Origin: Ruminococcaceae bacterium UBA1404
GTDB lineage: Bacteria > Bacillota > Clostridia > Oscillospirales > Ruminococcaceae
NCBI GenBank assembly: GCA_002305075.1
Contig: DBQC01000026.1
Coordinates: 62,000-125,999 of the forward strand
DNA: 64,000 nt
Direction: 5' to 3'
Positions 34,256 through 42,762 of this stretch are shown piece by piece. Position 1 is the first letter of the stretch, and each line of letters opens with the position of its first letter. The notes under the pieces are model-generated. The model saw nothing but the letters and a program-made list of their open reading frames with translations. It made no database searches and was not told the origin of the DNA. Position numbers and translations under genes: made by a program.

Positions 34256-35325
34256 CAGACCGCATTGCCGCACTAACCAACCGCCTGCCCGGGGATGTGG
34301 ACGCCTTTATTGTCCAGTCTCCGGCCAACCGCTTCTACCTCACCGGCCTGCGTACCAGCGCCGGCACTTTGGTGGTCACCCGCCGGCAGAGCTGGTTTAT
34401 TATTGATTTTCGCTATATTTCTATCGCCCGGCAGACGGTAAAAAACGCCGAAGTAGTGCTTCAGGAAAACCTGCTGGCACAAATAGCCACACTGCTTAAA
34501 AAGGTCGACGCCAAAAAGGTAGCGGTAGAGAGCCATCACCTCAGCGTGGGTGGCTTTACGGCCATGAAGGAGGCCTTTGATAAAATAGAGCTCACCGCCG
34601 ACAGCCGCTGTGCCGACGCACTTTTAAACATGCGCCAAATTAAAGACGCCGGTGAAATTGAAAAGATGCAGCGGGTGCAGGACATTTCCGACCGCGTGTT
34701 TTCAGAGATTATCGGCTTTATCCGGCCCGGGCGCACCGAGCGGGAGGTGGCCTTTGAAATCTACCGCCTCGGACATCTCTACGGCGCTCAGCGGCTTAGC
34801 TTCGATACCATTGCCGTGTCGGGCATCAACTCCAGCCTGCCCCATGGTGTGCCCTCGGATAAGCCCCTTAAGCGGGGTGAGCTGCTCACTTTGGACTTTG
34901 GCTATGTGCTGGATGGCTACTGCTCGGACATGACCCGCACGGTGGCCGTGGGCGAGATAGGGGAGAAGGAGCGGTTGATTTACGAGACCACGCTCAAAGC
35001 CCAGCTGGCCGCTCTTGAGGCCGCAGGCCCCGACAAACTGTGCAGCGACATTGACAAGGTGGCCAGAGACATCATTTACAACGCCGGATTTGAAGGCTGC
35101 TTTGGCCACGGACTCGGCCACAGCCTGGGGCTGGAGGTACACGAAAACCCCCGTTTTAGCCCCGCCGAAACGGTTCGGACCCAGCCCGGAATGGTGTTTA
35201 GCGTAGAGCCGGGCATTTACATAGCCGGTGAGTTCGGCTGCCGCATTGAAGATGTTATCTGCATCACTCCAACTGGACGCATCAACCTCACCCACAGCCC
35301 TAAGGAGCTTATTATCTGCGGGTAA
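34252..35325 (+). CDS. M24-family aminopeptidase (Xaa-Pro dipeptidase/aminopeptidase)
   Basis: A 357-residue metallopeptidase. The N-terminal creatinase-like domain (~1-130) is followed by the pita-bread fold. Metal ligands are Asp in LTLDFGYVLDGYCSDMTRT (two), His in GHGLGHSLGLEVHENP, Glu in VFSVEPGIYIAGEFG and Glu in CRIEDVICIT. It removes N-terminal residues before proline. It starts in the stop of the preceding gene and lies just before efp, a common clostridial order. Confidence 0.93.
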   Translation: MTDRIAALTNRLPGDVDAFIVQSPANRFYLTGLRTSAGTLVVTRRQSWFIIDFRYISIARQTVKNAEVVLQENLLAQIATLLKKVDAKKVAVESHHLSVGGFTAMKEAFDKIELTADSRCADALLNMRQIKDAGEIEKMQRVQDISDRVFSEIIGFIRPGRTEREVAFEIYRLGHLYGAQRLSFDTIAVSGINSSLPHGVPSDKPLKRGELLTLDFGYVLDGYCSDMTRTVAVGEIGEKERLIYETTLKAQLAALEAAGPDKLCSDIDKVARDIIYNAGFEGCFGHGLGHSLGLEVHENPRFSPAETVRTQPGMVFSVEPGIYIAGEFGCRIEDVICITPTGRINLTHSPKELIICG

Positions 35326-35334
35326 AAACTAAGG

Positions 35335-35363
35335 TTGCAAATGCCACTTTTTTTTGGTAGTAT
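35335..35363 (+). promoter_or_regulatory. efp promoter
   Basis: TTGCAA (35335-35340) and TAGTAT (35358-35363) are 17 bp apart; the spacer contains a T8 run. Confidence 0.65.
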
Positions 35364-35405
35364 AGGCATAAGAAAATGCCAGTAAAGCGATGGAGGATAT
35401 ACAGT

Positions 35406-35963
35406 ATGATTATGGCCGGTGATTTCAGAAATGGCGCCACCTTTGATATGGATGGAAGCGTGTATCAAATTATAGAGTTCCAGCATGTCAAGCCCGGCAA
35501 GGGTGCGGCCTTTGTACGCACAAAAATTCGCAATGTTATCTCCGGCACGGTGACCGAGCGCACCTTTAGCCCTTCGGACAAATTTCCCACTGCGCATATC
35601 GAACGCAGAGATATGCAGTATCTTTATGCCGATGGCAACCTATACTACTTCATGGATAACACAACCTACGAGAATTTGCCCATCAGTGCCGATGTGTTGC
35701 CCGACAACTTTAAGTTCGTCAAAGAGAACACCGATGTCAAGGTGCTAAGCTACAAAGGCTCGGTGTTCGGCGTAGAGCCCCCGGTGTTTATTGATTTAAA
35801 GGTAACCGCAACCGAGCCCGGCGTGCGCGGCGACACGGCTACCAATGTTACCAAGCCCGCCACCCTCGAAACCGGTGCCGAGATTCGTGTACCTCTGTTC
35901 ATAAACGAGGGCGAGATGATCCGCGTAGATACCCGTACCGGCGAGTATCTGGAGCGCGCTTAA
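35406..35963 (+). CDS. efp: Translation elongation factor P
   Basis: A 185-residue EF-P that relieves ribosome stalling at polyproline. It starts MIMAGDFRNGATF, with the domain I tip PGKGAAFVRTK holding the Lys that is modified in many bacteria, the signature KATEPGVRGDTA-type block (KVTATEPGVRGDTATNV), and the C-terminal GEMIRVDTRTGEYLERA. The ATG at 35406 follows GGAGG; an in-frame upstream extension lies within the promoter. Confidence 0.97.
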   Translation: MIMAGDFRNGATFDMDGSVYQIIEFQHVKPGKGAAFVRTKIRNVISGTVTERTFSPSDKFPTAHIERRDMQYLYADGNLYYFMDNTTYENLPISADVLPDNFKFVKENTDVKVLSYKGSVFGVEPPVFIDLKVTATEPGVRGDTATNVTKPATLETGAEIRVPLFINEGEMIRVDTRTGEYLERA

Positions 35964-35989
35964 AAAACTGGATTATAGGAGGAAAATTT

Positions 35990-36418
35990 ATGAATCTCTC
36001 TGAAAAGGTCGCCTATATCAAGGGTCTGGCGGAAGGCTTAGATCTGGGCACCGAAACAAAAGAGGCCAAAATCCTGACAGCCCTCATCGACTTAGTGGAC
36101 GATATGGCCTTTTCCATTGCCGAGCTTGAGGAGCAGTTTGACGAGGTGGCCGAACAGGTCGACAGCATCGACGAGGATCTTTACACCTTAGAGACCACCC
36201 TTGATGAATGCTTAGAGGACGACGATGTCTGCGGATGCGGATTTGACCACGACGAAGAGATCGACGGCGACATCTACGAGGTTATATGCGCCAGGTGCGG
36301 CGAAACCCTCTATCTAGATGAGAGCATCATAAAGGCTGGTTCCATCGACTGTCCCAGCTGCGGCGAACTCCTGGAGTTCGAGCTGGACGACGAGGACGAG
36401 GAAGAGGACGACGAATAA
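35990..36418 (+). CDS. Acidic zinc-ribbon protein (CD1247 N-terminal-like)
   Basis: A 142-residue strongly acidic protein. The N-terminal helical part (MNLSEKVAYIKGLAEGLDL, then a long Glu-rich coiled coil to ~75) matches proteins annotated CD1247 N-terminal domain-containing. Two CxxC pairs, CARCGE and CPSCGE, form a zinc ribbon, preceded by CGCGF. It ends in a run of Asp/Glu. AGGAGG lies upstream, 26 bases after efp. Function unknown; probably co-transcribed with efp. Confidence 0.85.
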   Translation: MNLSEKVAYIKGLAEGLDLGTETKEAKILTALIDLVDDMAFSIAELEEQFDEVAEQVDSIDEDLYTLETTLDECLEDDDVCGCGFDHDEEIDGDIYEVICARCGETLYLDESIIKAGSIDCPSCGELLEFELDDEDEEEDDE

Positions 36419-36433
36419 AGATTGTGATTTTTT

Positions 36434-36462
36434 GGGCACTCTCCCTTTGTGGGAGGGTGCCC
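36434..36462 (+). terminator. Hairpin after the zinc-ribbon gene
   Basis: GGGCACTCTCCC pairs with GGGAGGGTGCCC. The T-tract is poor, so termination efficiency is doubtful. Confidence 0.55.
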
Positions 36463-36534
36463 TGCTCTAAGTAAAACAGGTTATAAACGCTGGCAAAAAC
36501 CGGATGCGCAGTGCTTGGTAGCTCAGGGGCTTGG

Positions 36535-36562
36535 TTGACAAATCGACTATTTGCTATACAAT
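36535..36562 (+). promoter_or_regulatory. Promoter of the Gx-rnf operon
   Basis: TTGACA (36535-36540) and TACAAT (36557-36562) are separated by 16 bp. Confidence 0.7.
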
Positions 36563-36604
36563 AGTTGGGTAAACCAAGAATTTTGCGCAAAGGGGGCAGT
36601 TGCC

Positions 36605-37138
36605 ATGAACCGTGCGAACAGCCGGGAAAAAACCGCTCGGGTGGCTTTTTTAGGCATGATTTTCGCGCTGGCCATGACGCTTAGCTTTATCGAGCATAGC
36701 CTGCCCACCACGGCCCTGTTGCCTCCGGGCGTAAAGCTCGGGCTGTCCAACATTGTTACCATGTACTGCCTGTTTACTATGGGATTTGGCTCGGCTTTTA
36801 CCGTGGCGGTTCTCAAAAGCGCCTTTGTGTTCTTTGTGCGTGGCCCGGTGGCTTTTTTTCTGAGCCTTTGTGGGGGCATGGCCTCCATTGTGGTGATGCA
36901 TCTGTTGCTCAAGCTGCGCCGCAGCACACCAAGTTACATGATCATCAGCGTTGCGGGGGCCATCTTTCACAATCTGGGCCAGCTGTTGGGCACCACGGTG
37001 GTGTTGCGCACCCATTTTTCACTTTACTATATCCCTGTGATGATCGTATCGGGAGTTGGGATGGGCATTCTCACAGGCATTCTTGTGCGAACAGTCATGC
37101 CGGCTCTCGAAAAAATACGCCAAAAAGCAGAGGGATAA
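36605..37138 (+). CDS. Gx transporter family membrane protein (heptaprenyl-diphosphate synthase component I-like)
   Basis: A 177-residue protein with about five membrane helices. It contains LSFIEHSLPTTALLPPGVKLGLSNIVTMYCL and a conserved HNLGQLLG, typical of the family annotated both as Gx transporter and as heptaprenyl diphosphate synthase subunit I. Such genes often sit at the head of rnf operons. Transport of a small molecule (perhaps flavin-related) is an inference. The ATG at 36605 was chosen; GGGGGC upstream is a modest SD. Confidence 0.85.
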   Translation: MNRANSREKTARVAFLGMIFALAMTLSFIEHSLPTTALLPPGVKLGLSNIVTMYCLFTMGFGSAFTVAVLKSAFVFFVRGPVAFFLSLCGGMASIVVMHLLLKLRRSTPSYMIISVAGAIFHNLGQLLGTTVVLRTHFSLYYIPVMIVSGVGMGILTGILVRTVMPALEKIRQKAEG

Positions 37139-37168
37139 ACCACATTTAACTGCATTGGAGGATTGACT

Positions 37169-38470
37169 GTGGCCAAAAAGGTACTGCCCGGCGTGCATCC
37201 ATCAAACGCCAAAAACACCACCCACCTGGCCCCGGTTCGCATGGCGACGCCGGCCCAGGTGGTTATCCCCATGTCCCAGCACATCGGCGCGCCCTGCCAG
37301 CCGGTGGTTAATATAGGGGACAGCGTCAAGGTCGGCCAGCTCATCGGCGAGGCTACCGGTAGGGTCGCCGCACCCATTCATGCGTCGGTATCGGGAAAGG
37401 TGACCGCCGTTGATAAAATTACCCTGCCAAGCGGCAATATCAGCGTCACCGTGACCATCGCTGCGGATGGGGAACAAACCCCCTACGAGGGCATAACCCC
37501 GCCGACCGTGACCGACTACGACAGCTTTATCGAGGCTGTGCGTGCCTCGGGGGCCGTGGGCCTCGGGGGTGCGGGATTCCCCACCAGCATCAAGCTCTGC
37601 CCGCCCGACCTTTCGGCGGTGGACACCCTTGTGGTCAACGGTGCCGAGTGCGAACCTTATATCACCTCCGACTACCAGATTATGATGCATCATAGCGAGT
37701 ATGTTTTGGCCGGCATTGCGGCGGTGCGCAAATATCTGGAGCTTAGTCGTGTGGAGATGGGCGTTGAGGAGCACAATTCCGATATCATTGCCCACTATAA
37801 AAACCTGACTGCCGACGACCCCGCCTTTACCGTGCACACGCTAAAATGCCTCTACCCCAAGGGCGCAGAAAAGGTTCTCATCTATGAGACGCTGGGTCGT
37901 GTGGTTGAGGAGGGTAAGCTCCCCTTCGATGTGGGCTGCATTGTTATGAATGTGGGCACGCTGGCCTTTATTGGCAGCTATCTTGCCACCGGTATGCCGT
38001 TGGTGGAAAAGGTGGTTACGGTGGACGGCAGCGCCATTCGGGAGCCCAAAACCCTCATCGTGCCGGTGGGCACCAAAGCCGGCGATATTGCTGCTGCCGC
38101 AGGGGGATATAAGGCCGAGCTGGGCAAAATTATCTCGGGTGGCCCTATGATGGGTATTGCTCTTAAGAGTGAGGACATGCCCCTGCTCAAGTCGAACAAT
38201 GCCCTTTTGTTCTTGGATGTGGAGGAGGCCACCCCGCCGCCCACAACCTCCTGCATTCGGTGCGGCCGATGTGTACGCGTCTGCCCGGTCTACCTGATGC
38301 CGCTTAACTTAGAGCGAGCCTACAACCTCGGCCTTGTGGACGAGCTGGAAAAGCTCAAGGTAAACCTCTGCATCGAATGTGGCTGCTGCTCCTATATCTG
38401 TCCCACCCGCCGCCCCCTGGTAGCCACCCACCGGCTGTCCAAGCAGCTTTTACGCGAATCTAAGAAGTAA
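37169..38470 (+). CDS. rnfC: Rnf complex subunit RnfC
   Basis: A 434-residue peripheral subunit that takes electrons from NADH or passes them to NAD+ in the ferredoxin:NAD+ oxidoreductase. It has an N-terminal barrel-sandwich region (HPSNAKNTTHLAPV), the NADH/FMN-type Gly-rich GLGGAGFPTSIKL and VNGAECEPYITSD, and two 4Fe-4S sites (CIRCGRCVRVCP and CIECGCCSYICP). GTG at 37169 is preferred because GGAGG is 7 nt away; the TTG at 37163 is too close. Confidence 0.95.
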   Translation: MAKKVLPGVHPSNAKNTTHLAPVRMATPAQVVIPMSQHIGAPCQPVVNIGDSVKVGQLIGEATGRVAAPIHASVSGKVTAVDKITLPSGNISVTVTIAADGEQTPYEGITPPTVTDYDSFIEAVRASGAVGLGGAGFPTSIKLCPPDLSAVDTLVVNGAECEPYITSDYQIMMHHSEYVLAGIAAVRKYLELSRVEMGVEEHNSDIIAHYKNLTADDPAFTVHTLKCLYPKGAEKVLIYETLGRVVEEGKLPFDVGCIVMNVGTLAFIGSYLATGMPLVEKVVTVDGSAIREPKTLIVPVGTKAGDIAAAAGGYKAELGKIISGGPMMGIALKSEDMPLLKSNNALLFLDVEEATPPPTTSCIRCGRCVRVCPVYLMPLNLERAYNLGLVDELEKLKVNLCIECGCCSYICPTRRPLVATHRLSKQLLRESKK

Positions 38471-38482
38471 GAGGTGAGCAAT

Positions 38483-39448
38483 ATGCAAACAGAGCGTAAA
38501 ATCATTCTGTCTTCGTCCCCCCATATTTGGGACAAGACCACCACATCCACGCTGATGCGCGATGTGCTCATCGCCCTGCTGCCCACCTGGCTTGCTGCGA
38601 TGTATATCTTTGGTACTGCTGCCCTCTGGCCGGTTTTGGTCTGCATGGTCTCCTGCGTGTTCTTCGAGTGGGGCTATCAGACCATGATGAAAAAGCCGGT
38701 TACCGTGGGCGATTTGTCCGCCCTTCTCACCGGTCTGCTACTAGGCCTTAATATGCCCCCGGCGGTTCCGCTCTATATCGCCGTATTCGCCAGTCTTGCG
38801 GCCATTGTGATGGTCAAGCAGCTCTACGGCGGTATCGGTCACAACTTTGTAAACCCCGCCATCACCGGGCGCATCATTGCGCTGGTGAGCTTTGGCCTGC
38901 CCATGAGCACTTATCTGCTGCCGGCGGGCACCGCAGCCAGCCTGGACAGCGGCTTTGGCGTAGACCTTGTGGCTGGGGCAACCCCGCTTGCGCTCCTTGC
39001 CGAAGGAAGGAAGGCCGCTCTGCCCAGTCTGATGGATATGCTTCTGGGCTTTAGGGGCGGTTCCATCGGCGAGACCTGCGCTATCACCCTTATTATAGGC
39101 GGGCTCTACCTGATTTACCGCGGTGTTATCACCTACCATATCCCGCTGGCCTATCTGGGCGGCGTGGCTGCGCTCGCTCTGCTATTTGGGCAGGATCCGG
39201 TTTATCATCTGTTGTCGGGCGGTGTGCTGCTGGGAGCCTTCTTCATGGCCACCGACTATGTCACCTCGCCCATCACCGAGCGGGGCAAGTGGGTATTTGG
39301 TCTGGGCTGTGCGCTGATTACCATGGTTATCCGGGTGTTCGGTTCTCTGCCCGAAGGAGCCTCCTACTCCATCATCATCATGAATATTCTGACCCCCCAC
39401 ATCAATAACCTTACGCTGGTAAAGCCCCTTGGAGGTATCCAAAAATGA
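38483..39448 (+). CDS. rnfD: Rnf complex subunit RnfD
   Basis: A 321-residue membrane subunit of the NqrB/RnfD family with about nine helices. Covalent FMN is expected on Thr in VAGATPLALL, matching the family's GAT flavinylation site. HNFVNPAITGRI and DYVTSPITERG are family features. The ATG at 38483 lies 6 nt after GAGGTG. It overlaps rnfG as ATGA. Confidence 0.95.
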   Translation: MQTERKIILSSSPHIWDKTTTSTLMRDVLIALLPTWLAAMYIFGTAALWPVLVCMVSCVFFEWGYQTMMKKPVTVGDLSALLTGLLLGLNMPPAVPLYIAVFASLAAIVMVKQLYGGIGHNFVNPAITGRIIALVSFGLPMSTYLLPAGTAASLDSGFGVDLVAGATPLALLAEGRKAALPSLMDMLLGFRGGSIGETCAITLIIGGLYLIYRGVITYHIPLAYLGGVAALALLFGQDPVYHLLSGGVLLGAFFMATDYVTSPITERGKWVFGLGCALITMVIRVFGSLPEGASYSIIIMNILTPHINNLTLVKPLGGIQK

Positions 39449-40374
39449 ACATTTTTAAGGATTTTATTGCACCCACCGGCATTTTAACCCTCATCTGTCT
39501 GGTGGCGGTAGGGGCACTGGTCTGGGTGTATGGCATCACTCAACCGATTATCGATGCCCGGGCCCTTGAGGCCGAATCTGCGGCCATGCGCGAGGTGCTT
39601 AGCGGCGCCGATGTGTTCTCGACGGTGGAGCTGGGCGAGCTTCCCGAAGGTGTAACCACCATCTATCAGGCCAGCAATGGTGCGGGCGTGGCGGTGGCTG
39701 CCGAAGCCAAGGGCTATAGCAGTACACCGGTCTCCCTCATGGTGGGCATTAAAAACGACGGAAGCATCGAACGAGTTCGGGTGATTATGGCCGACGAGAC
39801 CCCTGACATCGGTACCCGAGCGCTGACCGACGCTTATCTTGACAGCTTTGTGGGCAAAACCGCCGACACTTATACTGAGGTGGATAGCGTATCGGGCGCC
39901 ACCCTAACCTCGGCTGCGGTGAAAAATGTGCTAAAGAGCGCCTTTAACGGCTATGCCGTGTCCACCGGTGGCGAGGTGATTGCCGAGCCCGAGAAGGGCC
40001 TTACCGATGCGCTTATCGAGCAGTACTACCCCGGCATTACCCCCGAGCCCGTTGAGGTTGAAGAGGGCGAGGCCTTTATCTGCGGCGATGCCGGCTATAT
40101 CGTTATTGGCGAGGGCAAAGGCTTTGCCGGTCCCGTGAAGGTGGCGGTGCTCTTTGATGCCGAGGGCGTTATTCTCTGGACTGTGGTCACCGAGAGCAAC
40201 GAGAGCCCGGGCATTGGTGACCGAGTGGAGTCCGACGATTATACCGCTCTCTATGTAGGTAAGACCAACGCCGAGGATGTGGACATCCTTGCGGGAGCCA
40301 CCCGCTCGTCGCTGGCTTACCAGAGCGCCGTAAACGCTGCCGTCGCCCAGTTAGAAATTCTAAAGGAGGCCTAA
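39445..40374 (+). CDS. rnfG: Rnf complex subunit RnfG with two FMN-binding domains
   Basis: A 309-residue extracytoplasmic subunit with one N-terminal membrane helix (~10-30). It is longer than the usual ~200 residues because the FMN-binding domain is duplicated. Copy 1 (~75-170) ends SVSGATLTSAAVK; copy 2 (~210-300) ends ILAGATRSSLAYQ. Both contain ETPDIGTR / ESPGIGDR and a YVGKT-type loop. Thr in the GAT motifs is the covalent FMN site, so this protein may hold two flavins. It overlaps rnfD and precedes rnfE by 3 bases. Confidence 0.94.
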   Translation: MNIFKDFIAPTGILTLICLVAVGALVWVYGITQPIIDARALEAESAAMREVLSGADVFSTVELGELPEGVTTIYQASNGAGVAVAAEAKGYSSTPVSLMVGIKNDGSIERVRVIMADETPDIGTRALTDAYLDSFVGKTADTYTEVDSVSGATLTSAAVKNVLKSAFNGYAVSTGGEVIAEPEKGLTDALIEQYYPGITPEPVEVEEGEAFICGDAGYIVIGEGKGFAGPVKVAVLFDAEGVILWTVVTESNESPGIGDRVESDDYTALYVGKTNAEDVDILAGATRSSLAYQSAVNAAVAQLEILKEA

Positions 40375-40377
40375 GGC

Positions 40378-41085
40378 ATGGAGCAAAAACAAAGCAAACT
40401 CAGCATTCTCACCCGGCCCCTCATCGCCGAAAACCCCTCGCTGGTGCTGCTACTGGGCACCTGTCCCACCTTGGCCACCACCACCTCGGTTATTAACGGC
40501 ATGAGCATGGGACTGGCCACCACCTTTGTGCTGGCCTGCTCTAACATGGCCATTTCGCTCATCCGCAAAATTGTGCCCGAAAAGGTGCGCATTCCTTGTT
40601 ATATCGTGGTTATTGCCTGCTTTTCTACCATTGTGGGCATGATTTTAGAGGCCTTTTTCCCGGCTATCTACAGCGCGCTGGGCGTATTTATCGCCCTTAT
40701 TGTGGTCAACTGCATCGTGCTGGGCCGTGCCGAGATGTTTGCCAGCAAAAACGGCATCGTCGATTCCTTCTTAGATGGCACCGGCAATGGCTTAGGCTTT
40801 ACACTGGCACTGACCCTCATTGGCTCCTTCCGCGAGCTGCTGGGCTCCGGCAGCCTCTTCGGGCTGCGGCTGATTCCCGCCTCGATACCGGCCATTCCCA
40901 TCTTTACCATGGCGCCCGGTGGCTTCTTCGCCTTTGGCTGTGCCATTGCCTTTGTCAGTTTTATCACCCGGGGCAAAGCACCGGTGCGCCGAGACTTCGA
41001 CTGCGGCGGTTGCCCCATGCTGGGCAGCTGTTCGGGAGGCTGTTCTGAAAATAATGATGCGAAAGGGGCAGGTGTTGAGGCATGA
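40378..41085 (+). CDS. rnfE: Rnf complex subunit RnfE
   Basis: A 235-residue integral membrane subunit with about six helices. The start has LTRPLIAENPSLVLLLGTCPTLA with a conserved Cys and DGTGNGLGFTLALTLIGSFRELLG. An unusual Cys/Gly-rich tail follows the last helix (CGGCPMLGSCSGGC), which could bind metal or a cluster. RnfE and RnfA form the paired electron-transfer core. It overlaps rnfA as ATGA. Confidence 0.94.
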   Translation: MEQKQSKLSILTRPLIAENPSLVLLLGTCPTLATTTSVINGMSMGLATTFVLACSNMAISLIRKIVPEKVRIPCYIVVIACFSTIVGMILEAFFPAIYSALGVFIALIVVNCIVLGRAEMFASKNGIVDSFLDGTGNGLGFTLALTLIGSFRELLGSGSLFGLRLIPASIPAIPIFTMAPGGFFAFGCAIAFVSFITRGKAPVRRDFDCGGCPMLGSCSGGCSENNDAKGAGVEA

Positions 41086-41723
41086 CCGCTATTGAAACCA
41101 CGGCTGCGGCCCCCGGTATGGGTGAATTTTTCAAAACCACCCTATCGATTTTGTTCACCATGATCTTTGTCAACAACTATATCCTCCACCGGTTTCTAGG
41201 TATATGTCCCTTCCTCGGCGTGTCCAAAAAGCTCGATTCGGCCGTGGGCATGAGTGCCGCTGTTATCTTTGTTATGGTGATGGCCAGCGCCATTACCTGG
41301 CCCATTCAAATCTATGTGCTGGATGCAAACGGCATTGGCTATTTGCAGATTGCGGTGTTTATTCTTGTCATTGCCGCTTTGGTTCAACTGGTGGAAATTA
41401 TCTGTAAGCGCTTTGTGCCTCCCCTCTATGAGGCGCTGGGTGTCTATCTGCCCCTTATCACCACCAACTGCGCCATTTTGGGTGTCACGGTGCTCAACAT
41501 TTCGGATGGGCTAAATTTTATCTATTCGATCGTCAACTCCCTTGGTGCTGGTTTGGGCTTTATGATGGCCATGGTGCTGTTTGCCGGCGTGCGTGAACGC
41601 ATAGAGGGCTGCGATCCCCCCAAGGCCTTCCGGGGTATTCCCATCACCCTTGTGTCGGCTGCCATTATGTCCATAGCCTTCTCGGGTTTTACTGGCGTGG
41701 CCGCCGGCATCTTCGGTGCTTAA
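41082..41723 (+). CDS. rnfA: Rnf complex subunit RnfA
   Basis: A 213-residue membrane subunit with about six helices and the family signatures NNYILHRFLGICPFLGVSKK and TTNCAILGV, each with the conserved Cys that holds the intramembrane iron-sulfur cluster together with RnfE. It follows rnfE with an ATGA overlap and precedes rnfB by 36 bases. Confidence 0.95.
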   Translation: MTAIETTAAAPGMGEFFKTTLSILFTMIFVNNYILHRFLGICPFLGVSKKLDSAVGMSAAVIFVMVMASAITWPIQIYVLDANGIGYLQIAVFILVIAALVQLVEIICKRFVPPLYEALGVYLPLITTNCAILGVTVLNISDGLNFIYSIVNSLGAGLGFMMAMVLFAGVRERIEGCDPPKAFRGIPITLVSAAIMSIAFSGFTGVAAGIFGA

Positions 41724-41759
41724 AATAGCCCTAATCTCTGCAAGAAAGGATGGGATAAA

Positions 41760-42584
41760 ATGTTTGAAACGGTTGTAGTGCCGCTGGGCACCATCACCAT
41801 TGTGGCTGGCCTGTCCGGTCTGCTGCTCTCGGTGGCCGATAAGTTCTTCGCTTTGCCTGTAGACGAACTCTTTACCGCCGTGCGCGAGGCGCTGCCCAGC
41901 GTCAATTGCGGAGCTTGCGGCTATGCGGGCTGCGACGCCTATGCTCAGGCTCTCTCCTCCGGCGATGAGAAGCGGGCCAACCTCTGCACTCCCGGCGGCA
42001 AACCCACCGCCGATGCGGTGGCGAGCATTTTGGGATTGGAGGAGGAGGCGCCCGAGCCACGGATTGCTTTTGTTAAGTGTCAGGGCAACCTCAAGCGTGC
42101 GGGTCATACGGCCGATTACCGGGGACTTGAAACCTGCAAGTCCGCAAAAATGGTCTCGGGCGGCGAAACCCGGTGCAGCTATGGCTGTATGGGCTTTGGC
42201 GACTGTGTAAAGGTCTGCCCCTACGACGCCATTTATGTCCACGAGGGCATTGCCTTTGTCGATCCCGACTACTGCACCGGCTGCACCCTCTGCGTGCCTT
42301 CCTGCCCCCTCGAACTCATTGAAATGCGCCCGCGGTCGGCCGAGTATTATGTCTGCTGCTCGTCTAACGACAAGGGCGCCGTAGCGCGCAAAAAGTGCAC
42401 GGTGGCCTGCATTGGCTGCGGCCTCTGCGTAAAGGTCTGCCCGGTGGATGCCATTACCATGACCGACCACCTGGCCCACATCAACCCCGACATCTGCATC
42501 AACTGCGGTGCCTGCGAAGAAAAGTGCCCCACAAAGGCCATTGTCCACCTCAAGCTAGACGAGGACGCACAGGCCACCGCCTAA
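41760..42584 (+). CDS. rnfB: Rnf complex subunit RnfB
   Basis: A 274-residue ferredoxin-like subunit that accepts electrons from reduced ferredoxin. An N-terminal membrane helix is followed by a 4Fe-4S site (NCGACGYAGCDAYA with a later C) and by four C-terminal Cys clusters: CVKVCPYDAI, CTGCTLCVPSCP, CIGCGLCVKVCP and CINCGACEEKCP. The order C-D-G-E-A-B is the normal clostridial one. Rnf pumps Na+ or H+ while coupling ferredoxin to NAD+. A terminator follows directly. Confidence 0.95.
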   Translation: MFETVVVPLGTITIVAGLSGLLLSVADKFFALPVDELFTAVREALPSVNCGACGYAGCDAYAQALSSGDEKRANLCTPGGKPTADAVASILGLEEEAPEPRIAFVKCQGNLKRAGHTADYRGLETCKSAKMVSGGETRCSYGCMGFGDCVKVCPYDAIYVHEGIAFVDPDYCTGCTLCVPSCPLELIEMRPRSAEYYVCCSSNDKGAVARKKCTVACIGCGLCVKVCPVDAITMTDHLAHINPDICINCGACEEKCPTKAIVHLKLDEDAQATA

Positions 42585-42597
42585 ATCACAACTCAAG

Positions 42598-42632
42598 AGG
42601 AGGCTGTCCGGATAGGACGGCCTCCTTTTATT
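42598..42632 (+). terminator. rnf operon terminator
   Basis: AGGAGGC-TGTCC pairs with GGACG-GCCTCCT and is followed by TTTATTTG. Confidence 0.85.
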
Positions 42633-42762
42633 TGCTTTTGTGCGCTTAGTTCAAAAAAGTGATAGGCAAACCCCCTTTAGAATGCTATAATAGCTGTATA
42701 AAGCCAAAACAGGCTCTAGGGCTTTGTACGGACAAGGCCCTAATAGGAGATGAGGTGATTGC

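Noticed and set aside
41511..42548. Long minus-strand frame opposite rnfB (and similar long antisense frames, e.g. 29861-30727, 50184-51116)
   Set aside because: They are mirror images of strongly expressed, G+C-rich coding sequence with intact Rnf, kinase and RelA domains on the plus strand.
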